NCBI RefSeq assembly: GCF_013114825.1
Contig: NZ_JAAVLX010000009.1
Coordinates: forward strand, 248,001-312,000
Source: Bradyrhizobium australiense
GTDB lineage: Bacteria > Pseudomonadota > Alphaproteobacteria > Rhizobiales > Xanthobacteraceae
Length of the DNA stretch: 64,000 bases
Reading direction: 5' to 3'
Below, one piece after another: positions 43,022 through 52,385 of this stretch (position 1 is the first letter of the stretch; each line of letters starts with the position of its first letter). Below the pieces are notes generated by a model. That model did not search any database. It was not told the DNA's origin and was given only the letters and a program-made list of their open reading frames with translations. A program made the translations under genes and the position numbers.

Positions 43022-44923
43022 ATGCTTCGAGGAATGCGGAAAGCCTCATCAAACTGGCTCGGCAAGATTGTCATGGCGACCGTGATGGGCGTTTTGATTG
43101 TCAGTTTCGCAGTGTGGGGCATTGCCGACATCTTCAAGGGGTTTGGCCAGTCGTCGCTCGCCAAGATCGGCAAGACCGAGATTTCGACCGATCAGTTCCG
43201 TCAGATCTACACGGAAAAGCTGCAGCAGCTCGGCCGCAGTTTCGGCCGTCCGCTAACCTCTGAACAGGCTCGCGCCTTCGGGCTCGATCGGCAGGTGCTG
43301 CAGCAAACCATCGCCGAAGCCGCGCTGGATGAGGAAGCCCGGCGCATGGGGCTGGCCCAGTCCCAGGAAGAAGCCATGCGGCAGATCTACAGCGATCCGA
43401 GTTTCGCGGGATTGGGCGGCAAGTTCGATCCCGCTCGCTTCCAAGCCGCGATTCGGCAGTTCGGATATACCGAGCAACGCTATCTGGCGGAACGCCGACG
43501 CGTCGGCCTGCGGCGCCAGATCGCCGGGACCGTGTCGGCCGGAGTGGAGCCGCCGAAGGTCATGATTGAGGCACTCGCCCGTTTCCAGAACGAGCAGCGC
43601 TCGATCGAGTACGTCAAGCTCGATGCCGCGCAGGCCGGCACGATCGACCCGCCTTCGCCGGAGGCGCTGGCGGCCTATTTCGAGGATCGCAAGACGCAAT
43701 TCCGCGCGCCCGAATATCGCAAACTGTCTTTTGTCGTGATCAGCCCGGAAGAGATCGGCAAGTGGACCGAGGTCTCCGACGAGGACGCTAAGAAAGTTTT
43801 CGAGCAGCGCCGCGACCAGCTTGGCACGCCGGAAAAGCGCGAAGTGTCGCAGATGTTTTTTCCGAACGAAGGCGAAGCCCAGGCCGCGCGCAGCCGCATC
43901 ACGTCGGGAACGCCGTTCGACGACGTGGCCAAGGAGCGCAACCTCAATCTGGCCGACGTCGATCTCGGCATGATCGCAAAGAGCGCGATCATCGATCCGG
44001 CGATTGCGGATGCGGCGTTCTCGCTTGCATCAGGCGAAGTCAGCCAGCCGGTGCAGGGCCGCTTCGGCGTGGCGCTGGTCAAGGTCGGCAAGATCGAGCC
44101 GGGCGTGACGCCGACCTATGAAAGTGTCGCAGGGCAGGTGAAGAAGGAAATCGCGACCGAACGCGCCCGCGCCAAGGTCAACGAAATCCAGAACAAGATG
44201 GAAGACGAGCGCAGCGGCGGCGCCAATGTGGTCGAGGCTTCGCAGAAGCTCGGTCTCACCCCCGTTACGATCGAGGCCGTCGACCGCTCCGGCCGCACGC
44301 CCGACGGACAGCCGGTCGCCAATATTCCCCGCGGCCTCGACGTGGTGTCGCAGGCCTTCAACAGCGACGTCGGCGTTGACAACGAACCAATCCAGTTTGC
44401 CGGCGGCTATGTTTGGTACGACGTGCTCGGCGTCACGCCCTCGCGCGAGCGCTCGCTCGACGAGGTGCGCAGCCAAGTCGAGGCGAAATGGCGCGAAGAC
44501 CAGATTTCCAGCAAGCTGCGGGCGAAGGCAACCGAGATGGTGCAGAAGATCGAGCAAGGCAGCAGCCTCGCCGCCGAAGCGGCTGCGGCGGGAGCGAAGG
44601 TCGAGACCGCGACCGGTTTCCGCCGCGACGCCTCGCTATCAGGCGTGCCCTCCGCCGCCATCACTGCCGCATTCCGGACACCCAAGGATGGCGTCACGCA
44701 GACGCCGGGCGCCGGTGGCAGCGAGTGGATCGTGTTGCGCGTCACCGGCGTGACTGTGCCGCCGGTCGACATGGCCTCCGAAGAGCTGAAAAAATTAAAG
44801 GACACGTTGCAGCGCGGTCTGACCGACGAACAGGTCGCGCAGTACGTGACCAAGATCGAATCCGAGATCGGCACTTCCATCAACCAGGCCGCCTTCGCGC
44901 AGGTGACGGGCGCCAACAATTGA
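43022..44923 (+). CDS. ppiD: PpiD/SurA-type peptidyl-prolyl isomerase, membrane anchored
   Basis: Periplasmic folding factor of 633 residues from ATG at 43022. After MLRGMRKASSNWLGK comes one transmembrane helix (IVMATVMGVLIVSFAVWGIADIF), then a SurA-like N-terminal chaperone region (about 45-230), a parvulin domain (about 265-375, REVSQMFFPNEGEAQAARSRI, GMIAKSAIIDPAIADAAFSLASGEVSQPVQGRFGVALVKVG) and a long C-terminal region. The length and build match alphaproteobacterial PpiD. Whether the parvulin site is active cannot be told. It precedes trpD, separated by a dispersed repeat. Confidence 0.92.
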   Translation: MLRGMRKASSNWLGKIVMATVMGVLIVSFAVWGIADIFKGFGQSSLAKIGKTEISTDQFRQIYTEKLQQLGRSFGRPLTSEQARAFGLDRQVLQQTIAEAALDEEARRMGLAQSQEEAMRQIYSDPSFAGLGGKFDPARFQAAIRQFGYTEQRYLAERRRVGLRRQIAGTVSAGVEPPKVMIEALARFQNEQRSIEYVKLDAAQAGTIDPPSPEALAAYFEDRKTQFRAPEYRKLSFVVISPEEIGKWTEVSDEDAKKVFEQRRDQLGTPEKREVSQMFFPNEGEAQAARSRITSGTPFDDVAKERNLNLADVDLGMIAKSAIIDPAIADAAFSLASGEVSQPVQGRFGVALVKVGKIEPGVTPTYESVAGQVKKEIATERARAKVNEIQNKMEDERSGGANVVEASQKLGLTPVTIEAVDRSGRTPDGQPVANIPRGLDVVSQAFNSDVGVDNEPIQFAGGYVWYDVLGVTPSRERSLDEVRSQVEAKWREDQISSKLRAKATEMVQKIEQGSSLAAEAAAAGAKVETATGFRRDASLSGVPSAAITAAFRTPKDGVTQTPGAGGSEWIVLRVTGVTVPPVDMASEELKKLKDTLQRGLTDEQVAQYVTKIESEIGTSINQAAFAQVTGANN

Positions 44924-44937
44924 GCATAATGACACTC

Positions 44938-45051
44938 ACCTCATCCTGAGGAGCGGCCATGCAGGCAAGTGTACGCAGTCTGCGTTAACTTGGCTACGGG
45001 CCGCGTCTCGAAGGATGAGAGCCGGGCCTCATGGTTCTCCTCACCATGAGG
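44938..45051. repeat. dispersed repeat between ppiD and trpD (CTCATCCTGAGGAGC family)
   Basis: CTCATCCTGAGGAGC at the left pairs loosely with TCGAAGGATGAG, followed by CCTCATGGTTCTCCTCACCATGAGG, itself an inverted repeat. It occupies nearly the whole gap and ends 21 bp before the trpD start, so it lies in the trpD leader. Confidence 0.8.
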
Positions 45052-45072
45052 TCTCGATTTTGAAAGCAAGCG

Positions 45073-46086
45073 ATGGACGATCTCAAATCTATCATCGGAA
45101 AGGTCGCAACCGGCGCGACGCTGTCGCGTGACGAAGCGGCGTCAGCCTTCGACAGCATGATGTCCGGCGAGGCGACGCCCTCGCAGATGGGCGGCTTGTT
45201 GATGGCGCTCAGGGTCCGCGGCGAAACCGTCGACGAGATCACCGGCGCGGTGTCGGCGATGCGCGGCAAGATGCTGCGGGTCAAGGCGCCTGCGGACGCA
45301 GTCGACGTGGTCGGCACCGGCGGCGACGGGTCCGGTTCGGTCAACGTCTCGACCTGCGCGGCCTTCATCGTCGCCGGCGCCGGCGTGCCCGTCGCCAAGC
45401 ACGGCAACCGCGCGCTGTCGTCGCGCTCGGGGGCTGCCGACGTGCTGGCTTCCCTCGGCGTCAAGATCGACCTCACGCCCGACCAGGTCGGCCGCTGTGT
45501 GCAGGAGGCCGGCATCGGCTTCATGTTCGCGCCTGCGCATCACCCCGCGATGAAGAATGTCGGGCCGACCCGCGTCGAACTCGCCACCCGCACGATCTTC
45601 AATCTGCTCGGGCCGCTCTCCAATCCGGCCGGCGTCAAGCGCCAGATGGTCGGCGTGTTCTCGCGGCACTGGGTACAGCCGCTGGCCCAGGTCTTGAAAA
45701 ATCTCGGCTCCGAATCCGTCTGGGTCGTCCACGGCTCAGATGGGCTCGACGAAATCACCCTCACCGGCCCGAGCTTTGTCGCCAGCCTCGACAACGGCAA
45801 GATCACCACCTTCGAGGTGACGCCGGAGGACGCGGGTCTCATCTGCTGCAATGTCGACGCGCTCAAGGGCGGTGACGCGGACGCCAACGCGCTGGCGCTG
45901 CAAGGCGTGCTCAACGGCAAGGCCAGTGCCTATCGCGACGTCGCGCTGTTGAACGCCGCGGCCGCACTGATCGTGGCCGGCAGGGCCAGGGACCTGAAGG
46001 AAGGCGTCGAAATCGGCGCCAAATCGCTCGACAGTGGCGCGGCGGCAGCACGGCTGAAGCACCTGATCGCAGTCTCACGCGGCTGA
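45073..46086 (+). CDS. trpD: anthranilate phosphoribosyltransferase
   Basis: Second step of tryptophan synthesis, joining anthranilate and PRPP. The 337 residues are family length. The PRPP glycine loop DVVGTGGDGSGSVNVSTCAAF, KHGNRALSSRSGAADVLASLG, FAPAHHPAMKNVGPTRVELATRTIFNLLGPLSNPAG and the acidic Mg site DGLDEITLTGPS are present. The order trpD-trpC-moaC with gaps of 19 and 3 bp shows one operon. The anthranilate synthase genes are not in view. Confidence 0.96.
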   Translation: MDDLKSIIGKVATGATLSRDEAASAFDSMMSGEATPSQMGGLLMALRVRGETVDEITGAVSAMRGKMLRVKAPADAVDVVGTGGDGSGSVNVSTCAAFIVAGAGVPVAKHGNRALSSRSGAADVLASLGVKIDLTPDQVGRCVQEAGIGFMFAPAHHPAMKNVGPTRVELATRTIFNLLGPLSNPAGVKRQMVGVFSRHWVQPLAQVLKNLGSESVWVVHGSDGLDEITLTGPSFVASLDNGKITTFEVTPEDAGLICCNVDALKGGDADANALALQGVLNGKASAYRDVALLNAAAALIVAGRARDLKEGVEIGAKSLDSGAAAARLKHLIAVSRG

Positions 46087-46105
46087 GTCCAAAGGGGCGC
46101 CAGAA

Positions 46106-46927
46106 ATGTCCGATATTCTGACCGAGATCGAAACCTACAAGCGCGAAGAGATTGCCGCCGCCAAGCGGGCGCATCCGCTTGCCGAGATCGAAGCCCGCGC
46201 CAAGGCGGCGCCGCCGCCGCGCGGCTTCGTGCGCGCGATCCGGGAGAAGCTCGCCCGCGGCGACTACGCGCTGATTGCCGAAGTGAAGAAGGCCTCGCCC
46301 TCCAAGGGGCTCATTCGCGCCGATTTCGATCCGTCGGCGCTGGCTAAGGCTTACGAGGCCGGCGGCGCGGCATGCCTGTCCGTGCTCACGGATGTGCCCT
46401 CCTTCCAGGGCCATCTCGATTTCATGGTGGCGGCGCGCCTGGCAACGAATCTGCCGGTGCTGCGCAAGGATTTCCTGTTCGACACCTATCAGGTGGTGGA
46501 AGCCCGCGCCCATGGCGCCGACTGCATCTTGATCATCATGGCGGCGCTCGACGATGCAGCCGCGAGAGATATCGAGGACGCCGCGATCGCGTTCGGTATC
46601 GACGTTCTGATCGAAATCCACGACCGCACTGAGCTCGATCGCGCGCTAAGACTTCGGTCGCCGATGATCGGTGTCAACAACCGCAATTTGCGCACCTTCG
46701 AGACCACGCTGGCGACCAGCGAGGCTTTGGCGCCGCTGATCCCGCGCGATCGTCTGATGGTCGGCGAAAGCGGCATCTTTACGCCTGCGGATCTCGCGCG
46801 GCTCGAGCGCGTCGGCATGTCGACCTTCCTGGTCGGCGAAAGCCTGATGCGGCAGGCCGATGTGACCGCGGCAACGCGCGCGCTGCTGGCGCGTTCCGAT
46901 ACGGCCTGCGCGACCGGGACCGGCTAA
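46106..46927 (+). CDS. trpC: indole-3-glycerol phosphate synthase
   Basis: TIM-barrel enzyme of tryptophan synthesis, 273 residues, not fused to trpF. Motifs are YALIAEVKKASPSKGLIRADFDPSALAKAY, LSVLTDVPSFQG, VLRKDFLFDTYQVVEARAHGADCILIIMA, MIGVNNRNLRTFETTLATSEAL and LMVGESGIFTPADLARLERVGMSTFLVGESLMR. It is 19 bp after trpD and 3 bp before moaC. Confidence 0.96.
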   Translation: MSDILTEIETYKREEIAAAKRAHPLAEIEARAKAAPPPRGFVRAIREKLARGDYALIAEVKKASPSKGLIRADFDPSALAKAYEAGGAACLSVLTDVPSFQGHLDFMVAARLATNLPVLRKDFLFDTYQVVEARAHGADCILIIMAALDDAAARDIEDAAIAFGIDVLIEIHDRTELDRALRLRSPMIGVNNRNLRTFETTLATSEALAPLIPRDRLMVGESGIFTPADLARLERVGMSTFLVGESLMRQADVTAATRALLARSDTACATGTG

Positions 46928-46930
46928 CAG

Positions 46931-47434
46931 ATGGCGCGGAAGGCTTCCAAAGGCGGCGCCGCCCTCACCCACATCGACGCCGCCGGCGAAGCGCGGATGG
47001 TCGACGTCTCCGCGAAGGCAGCGACCGAACGCACCGCCATCGCCGAGGGGCGTGTCGTCATGGCAAAGGAGACGCTCGATCTGATCATCTCCGGCAATGC
47101 CAGGAAGGGCGATGTGCTGGGCACGGCCCGCATCGCCGGCATCATGGCCGCAAAGCGCACGTCGGAATTGATTCCGCTGTGCCATCCGCTGGCACTGTCC
47201 AAGGTGACGCTCGACATCACGCCCGACAAGAAACTTCCGGGCTGCATTGTCCGCGCTACGGTCAAGGTCACGGGGCCGACCGGGGTCGAGATGGAAGCGC
47301 TGACGGCGGTGTCGGTCGCCTGCCTGACGATCTACGACATGATCAAGGCAGTCGAGCGCGGCGTTCGCATTGAAGGCATCCATCTCGTCGAGAAGATCGG
47401 CGGCAAATCCGGCCATTATCGCGCGGAGCGGTAA
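46931..47434 (+). CDS. moaC: cyclic pyranopterin monophosphate synthase
   Basis: Molybdenum cofactor synthesis enzyme acting after MoaA, 167 residues. It shows LTHIDAAGEARMVDVSAKAATERTA, GTARIAGIMAAKRTSELIPLCHPLALSKV, and VEMEALTAVSVACLTIYDMIKAVERGV with IEGIHLVEKIGGKSGH at the end. It starts 3 bp after trpC and is cotranscribed with the trp genes. MoeA, which I recall as directly downstream in related genomes, is 9 kb away here. Confidence 0.96.
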   Translation: MARKASKGGAALTHIDAAGEARMVDVSAKAATERTAIAEGRVVMAKETLDLIISGNARKGDVLGTARIAGIMAAKRTSELIPLCHPLALSKVTLDITPDKKLPGCIVRATVKVTGPTGVEMEALTAVSVACLTIYDMIKAVERGVRIEGIHLVEKIGGKSGHYRAER

Positions 47435-47543
47435 GCCCCGGCGACGGCGTCGCTCTCGTCACGCGCGTGTGACCGGCGCGGCGAGGAATGCGCTCTGCGC
47501 GCGCGGGGTTGTCTCCATCGAGGCTTTCACAAGGAGGAACCCG

Positions 47544-47801
47544 ATGTCGATCTACAGGCTTGTTGGCACGGCGGCTGCGTTGGCCGTGATCTCGGCACCT
47601 GCGATAGCACAGCAGGTGATCTACGAGCCCGGTTATTGCGCGTTTTACTATCCGAATGCCAACTGCCAGAACAAAGGTCCGGGCAATCCCAATAGCGATC
47701 CGCGGCGATTCAGCCAGGGCTACGTCGTGCCGGACGGCTCAGCCACCGCGGGCGTGGTCGTGAAGAAACGCGCGCATCGATCCCCGAGATCCAAGCAGTG
47801 A
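47544..47801 (+). CDS. small exported protein, unknown
   Basis: 85 residues with a clear signal peptide (MSIYRLVGTAAALAVISAPAIAQ). The mature part has two cysteines in GYCAFYYPNANCQNKG, which may form a disulfide, and a basic tail (VVVKKRAHRSPRSKQ). AAGGAGGA eight bases upstream supports the ATG at 47544. No family recognised. It may be a late gene of the trpDC-moaC transcript, 109 bp after moaC. Confidence 0.78.
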   Translation: MSIYRLVGTAAALAVISAPAIAQQVIYEPGYCAFYYPNANCQNKGPGNPNSDPRRFSQGYVVPDGSATAGVVVKKRAHRSPRSKQ

Positions 47802-48079
47802 CGGCGGCGGCTTTGCAAAGCCCGTAACCTTCGTAACCTCCGTCAACGATCGGCGGATCGCCAGCATGCGATCGGCCGTTTCCTTCCGAAACCGCCTTGT
47901 CGGTTCCATCGTCAAGGGAGGTCTCCTGTGGTTGTCGGCGGAACCCACCGCTACCGGACTAACGCTTCATTAACCAGACTTCCTAACGTCAACTCCATCT
48001 CGGCGCTGTATCGAAGTCACGGGCCGGGTTTGGGAGAACGCCGCTTCCGGCAGTTCATTTCCCGGCAGCGACCGCGTTC

Positions 48080-50812
48080 ATGGCTTCGACCGGCACTAAA
48101 TCGTTCAGGATTGCGTCCGCCTTCAGCGGCGGCCCGATCCGCTGGTTGATCCTGGGCGGCACGCTTCTGATCGCCACCATCGCGATCGGAGCCACCGTCA
48201 TGGCCGGCAATTTCCGCGAGCGTGCGCTGCGCAACAGCGAGCGCGAGCTGGAAAATACCGTGCTGCTGCTCGCCCGCCATTTCGACCAGCAGCTCGAGGA
48301 TTTTCAGGTCGTCCAGAAAGACCTGATTGCGTTCATGCGCACCAGCGGGATCGCTACGCTCGAAAACTACAAGCGCCGGATGTCTAATCATGACATCCAT
48401 CTCATCCTGAAATCCAAGATCGACGCGCTGTCCTATGTCGGCGGCATCAACATCTTCGACGCCGACGGCAATCTGATCAATGCGTCGGCCGCCTGGCCGC
48501 CGCCGCCGGTCAACTCGGCCGACCGCACCTTCTTCAGAACCTTCAAGTCCGGCCCGCAATCGCCTGACATGGTGGTCGAGCCGGTCTACAGCCGCGTCAC
48601 CGGCGCCTGGACCACCGTGATCGCCCGCAAGATCACCGGGCCGAGAGGCGAATTCCTCGGCGCCATCGGCCGCGGCATCGAACCCCTCAACTTCGAAAAA
48701 TTCTTCGCCACCGTGGCGCTTGGACCCGGCGCCTCCATCGCCATGCACCACAGCGACGGCACGCTGCTGGCCCGCTACCCGCATATGGCTGATATGATCG
48801 GCAAGAATTTCAAGACCGGTCCAGCCGCCCAGCGGCAGGTATTCGAGCTGCCCCGGACGACCTCGCGTCTCACCAGCCCGATCGACGGCGAGGACCGGTT
48901 GATCTCGTCCCGCGCGCTGACCAATTTTCCGCTTGTGATCGTCGCTTCAACCACGACTTCAGCGGCACTAGCCGACTGGCGCGAGCAGATCGGAATCCTG
49001 ATCGCCGTCACCGGGCTTTCGGTGCTGGCAATCGCCGCTCTGCTGTTCCTTGTCGTCCGCAAGCTGTCTTATCAGCACCGCGCATCGAAGCAGCGGCTGA
49101 CGCTGGAAAAGCAGCGTCTCGACACCGCCGTCAACAACATGACGCAGGGCCTGTTGCTGTTCGATGCAAAGCAGCAGCTCATCATCTGCAACAAGCGATA
49201 TCTCGAAATGTACGGCCTTTCGGCCGACGTCGTAAAGCCGGGCTGCAGCTTTCGCAAGGTGATCGCGCATCGCAAGGAGACGGGCTCCTTCGTCGGCGAC
49301 GTCGATCATTACGTCGGGGTGGTGCTGCGCGACATCGCGCACCGGAACGCCATGGTGATCTCGACGCCCGACGGGCGCTCGATCCAGGTCGTCAACGAAC
49401 CGGTCGCCGATGGCGGATGGCTGGCGACGCATGAAGACATCACTGAGCGGCGGCGCGCCGAGGAGCGCATCACCCATCTCGCCCATTACGACGCGCTGAC
49501 CGATCTGCCGAACCGCACCCTGTTCCACGAACGGCTCAAGCGCGAATTGTCCCACGCGGCGCCTGGCGAGCAACTGGCGGTGCTGTATATCGACATCGAC
49601 GAATTCAAGAGCGTCAACGATTCGCTCGGGCACATGATCGGCGACGAGCTCCTGAAATCGGTCGCGGCCAGCCTCGCCGCCTGCGCACGCAAATCCGATT
49701 TCGTGGCCCGGCTCGGCGGCGACGAATTCGCCATCGTGCAAACCGGGATCGAAGATATCGACGACGTGATGAAGCTCGTCAGCCGCATCTTCGAGGCGAT
49801 CCGCTCGCCCTATCAATGCCTCGGCCATCAGGTCACCACCGACGCCAGCATTGGCATTGCGCTCGCGCCGCAAGACGGCTCCGATATCGACCAGATCCTG
49901 AAGAACGCCGATCTGGCGATGTACGCCGCCAAGGCCGCCGGCCGCCGCACCTATCGCTTCTTCGAACCGGACATGGAAGCCGAGGTCCGCGCCCGCCGCG
50001 ACCTGGAAATGGATCTGCGCCAGGCGCTCGTCGACGGCGGCTTCGAGGTCTATTACCAGCCATGTCTGAGCCTGCAGACCAACGCGATCACCGGCTGCGA
50101 GGCACTGGTGCGCTGGCGCCATCCGCAGCGTGGCATGATTTCGCCCGCCGAATTCGTGCCGCTCGCCGAGGATACCGGCCTGATCAACCAGCTCGGCGAA
50201 TGGGTGCTGACGTCCGCCTGCAAGGAAGCGGCGATCTGGCCCGACAATATCAGGCTCGCGGTCAACGTCTCGCCGATTCAATTCAAGAGCGGCACGCTGG
50301 CGCTGAAGGTGATGGCCGCGCTCGCCGCATCCGGCCTCGCGGCAAGCCGGTTGGAGCTCGAGATCACCGAGGCCGTGCTGATCAGGGACGACGAGACGGC
50401 GCTCGCCGTCCTCCATGACCTCCGCACCATCGGGGTTCGCATCGCGCTCGACGATTTCGGCACCGGCTATTCCTCGCTGAGCTATCTGCAGCGTTTTCCA
50501 TTCGACAAGATCAAGATCGACCGCTGCTTCATCACCGACATCGCCGAGCCGGAAGGCTCGTCTTGCATCGTGGAGGCGGTTGTGACCATCGCCGCCGAAC
50601 GGCACATGACGACGACGGCCGAAGGCGTCGAGACCGAAGAGCAGCGCGGCTTGCTGCGCGAACTCGGCTGCTCGGAAATGCAGGGCTACCTGTTCAGCGC
50701 GCCGAAGCCGGCGGCGGAGATCAGGCCGCTCTTGCTAGCGCATCGGGACCGTCCTGGTGCGGAACGCGCGAACCGAGTGCGCAGGCGCAAGAACGAGGCG
50801 CGGACAGCTTAG
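48080..50812 (+). CDS. membrane sensor protein with Cache-like, PAS, GGDEF and EAL domains
   Basis: Cyclic-di-GMP turnover protein of 910 residues. Two transmembrane helices (about 20-42 and 305-328) enclose a periplasmic Cache-like sensor of about 260 residues (GGINIFDADGNLINASAAWP). A PAS domain follows (about 345-455, MTQGLLLFDAKQQLIICNKRYLEMYG), then GGDEF (catalytic motif intact at 546-550, ARLGGDEFAIV) and EAL (signature E674-A-L in CEALVRW, with DDFGTGYSSLSYLQRFPFDKIKID). Both enzymatic motifs look complete, so it could make or break cyclic-di-GMP. The ligand of the sensor is unknown. It stands alone in its transcript direction. Confidence 0.92.
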   Translation: MASTGTKSFRIASAFSGGPIRWLILGGTLLIATIAIGATVMAGNFRERALRNSERELENTVLLLARHFDQQLEDFQVVQKDLIAFMRTSGIATLENYKRRMSNHDIHLILKSKIDALSYVGGINIFDADGNLINASAAWPPPPVNSADRTFFRTFKSGPQSPDMVVEPVYSRVTGAWTTVIARKITGPRGEFLGAIGRGIEPLNFEKFFATVALGPGASIAMHHSDGTLLARYPHMADMIGKNFKTGPAAQRQVFELPRTTSRLTSPIDGEDRLISSRALTNFPLVIVASTTTSAALADWREQIGILIAVTGLSVLAIAALLFLVVRKLSYQHRASKQRLTLEKQRLDTAVNNMTQGLLLFDAKQQLIICNKRYLEMYGLSADVVKPGCSFRKVIAHRKETGSFVGDVDHYVGVVLRDIAHRNAMVISTPDGRSIQVVNEPVADGGWLATHEDITERRRAEERITHLAHYDALTDLPNRTLFHERLKRELSHAAPGEQLAVLYIDIDEFKSVNDSLGHMIGDELLKSVAASLAACARKSDFVARLGGDEFAIVQTGIEDIDDVMKLVSRIFEAIRSPYQCLGHQVTTDASIGIALAPQDGSDIDQILKNADLAMYAAKAAGRRTYRFFEPDMEAEVRARRDLEMDLRQALVDGGFEVYYQPCLSLQTNAITGCEALVRWRHPQRGMISPAEFVPLAEDTGLINQLGEWVLTSACKEAAIWPDNIRLAVNVSPIQFKSGTLALKVMAALAASGLAASRLELEITEAVLIRDDETALAVLHDLRTIGVRIALDDFGTGYSSLSYLQRFPFDKIKIDRCFITDIAEPEGSSCIVEAVVTIAAERHMTTTAEGVETEEQRGLLRELGCSEMQGYLFSAPKPAAEIRPLLLAHRDRPGAERANRVRRRKNEARTA

Positions 50813-50852
50813 GCCGCACGTCGCTCGGACCATCCCTTGCTAAAACTCAGGG

Positions 50853-51152
50853 CTAACGCGGACTGCTACTCGGCGCCGCCCCCTGCCCGCCACCCGTGCC
50901 AGCGCCCGAACCCGTCGTTTGGCTGCTCGGATGGGGTTGTCCGGGCGGATGTGCGGAAGCACCGGGCTTTTCCTGCTCCGCCACAAATCCGGATTGTCCG
51001 GAGTCGCGGGTCTTGATCCCTTTATCCGCTTCTTCCTGCATCTGTTTGTCGGTTTGCACCTGCTGGCCAGGCGCCGTCGACTGCTGAGCCAGTGCCGGCA
51101 TGGTGAGCGCGGTTCCAAAAGCGACCGCAATCGCGAGAATTGAGGTTCGCAT
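50853..51152 (-). CDS. small exported Gln/Gly/Pro-rich protein, unknown
   Basis: 99 residues: a signal peptide (MRTSILAIAVAFGTALTMPALAQ) followed by a low-complexity mature part rich in Gln, Gly, Ser and Pro with no cysteine. AGGAGGAC stands eight bases before the ATG at 51152, supporting the start. It is probably a disordered periplasmic protein. It lies downstream of the 367-residue exported protein on the same strand, separated by 129 bp with a repeat fragment. Confidence 0.72.
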   Translation of the reverse strand: MRTSILAIAVAFGTALTMPALAQQSTAPGQQVQTDKQMQEEADKGIKTRDSGQSGFVAEQEKPGASAHPPGQPHPSSQTTGSGAGTGGGQGAAPSSSPR

Positions 51153-51214
51153 GAGCTGTCCTCCTATAGTTCTCTTCCCACAACGCGCGAGAGAGAGATG
51201 GTTTCCAAGCCGTC

Positions 51215-51253
51215 GCTTCCGCCTTCGCTCTGCGAGCTACAGCGGAAAAGTCG
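51215..51253. repeat. isolated copy of the CTTCCGCCTTCGCTC module
   Basis: GTCGCTTCCGCCTTCGCTC, then TGCGAGCTACAGCGGAAAAGTCGC. It matches the interior of the 14632 and 19566 repeats but lacks their CCGTCATTGCG ends. It is followed by TCCGGGCTAC, part of the repeat family at 52552. Confidence 0.7.
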
Positions 51254-51281
51254 CTCGTCCGGGCTACGCTTGCTCCGATGG

Positions 51282-52385
51282 TTACAGTCGCGCCTGTGCG
51301 AGCGGAATCCGAAAGGTCCTGAATCCGGCAATATCGGGAAACCACTCGGCGGCTTCGCGCGAAGCCAGCGTTAGGACCGCGGCCGGGACTTCGCCGCTGA
51401 TCAGCCGGTCGATCGCCCCTCGCTGTCCTTCGCTGAACTGGACCTCGGCGGCGCCCGCCGCTATCAACGCGGCGCTGACGCGTCCACTCGATGCGGCCTG
51501 CTTCTCCTCGATCGCAATGCTCTTGTTGTTCAGGTCGGATAGCGAACTGATCTCCGGACGTGCCAGAACGAGCGCGACCAGATTGTCTGCTTTATCTGGC
51601 GGTGTGGATGCCATCTTCCCGGTATCGCTCACGTCGGCGGGCGCTTCCGGATTGTCCGATTTGTTGCCCGCATCCGGTCCCGTCCCGATCGCCGTGACGA
51701 GATCGGCCATTCCCGTCGCTTCCACAAGCTGCTGCTGTATGGTCCGGGAAGCCGGTGCTGGCGCGCCGGCAGCCGTGGCCGGCAACGCAGCGTTCTCGGA
51801 CGCGGCGGGCCTCGCGGCGATCTCGAGCGTGGCTGGCGGCGGCAGGATGACCTCGGATTTGATCTCGGATTTGGGAGCCTCCGCGGGCTGCGCCGTGGCG
51901 ACGGCGGCTGCCTGAGCCGGCTCAGACCTGTTCGAGATTACCAATTTACGCTCGGGCGCCTTGCCGCCGGCGACTGTCTTTTCGCGAGCCACTGTCGCCG
52001 TGGCCGCCGGAATGTCTTTCCTCCTTGCTGCAAGACTGGGAGTCGCCGCCTTTTTGCCGTTCGACGGCCTTGTTTTCGACGCCGCCAAGCTATCGCGCGG
52101 CGCGGAGCGGGAAACGGGTCCGCCCCGCTTTGCCACGCGTGCAGGGCTAGCGTGTTCCGGCCCTACTGTTTCCGCGTCAGCCGGCACCACAACAACAGCC
52201 TCGCGTTGCTCGCGGTACCTGGCAGATAACGCTTGATCAGACCAGGCCATGTAGGACTGGCACGCGTAGTTGCACGGCAGCCCGTCGATATAAACGACGC
52301 CAGGTGAGTCCAGCGGATTGGCCTGCAGGGCTCCACCCGAACAAAGGGACAAGATCAGGGCCGGCAAAATCCATCTTCTCGACAT
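51282..52385 (-). CDS. exported protein with disordered linker and C-terminal periplasmic-binding-like segment
   Basis: 367 residues. A signal peptide (MSRRWILPALILSLCSGGAL) precedes a short cysteine motif (YIDGLPCNYACQSYMAW) and about 200 residues rich in Ala, Pro, Lys and Ser that look disordered. The last 110 residues (NLVALVLARPEISSLSDLNNKSIAIEEKQAASSGRVSAALIAAGAAEVQF and following) resemble half of a type 2 periplasmic binding domain of TAXI/phosphonate type. No enzymatic residues are seen. Possibly an anchored solute or signal receptor; the full family is not recognised. Confidence 0.72.
   Translation of the reverse strand: MSRRWILPALILSLCSGGALQANPLDSPGVVYIDGLPCNYACQSYMAWSDQALSARYREQREAVVVVPADAETVGPEHASPARVAKRGGPVSRSAPRDSLAASKTRPSNGKKAATPSLAARRKDIPAATATVAREKTVAGGKAPERKLVISNRSEPAQAAAVATAQPAEAPKSEIKSEVILPPPATLEIAARPAASENAALPATAAGAPAPASRTIQQQLVEATGMADLVTAIGTGPDAGNKSDNPEAPADVSDTGKMASTPPDKADNLVALVLARPEISSLSDLNNKSIAIEEKQAASSGRVSAALIAAGAAEVQFSEGQRGAIDRLISGEVPAAVLTLASREAAEWFPDIAGFRTFRIPLAQARL

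Noticed and set aside
47928..48149. Plus-strand frame of 73 codons before the GGDEF-EAL gene
   Set aside because: It overlaps the start of the GGDEF-EAL gene in another frame and has no family-like content.
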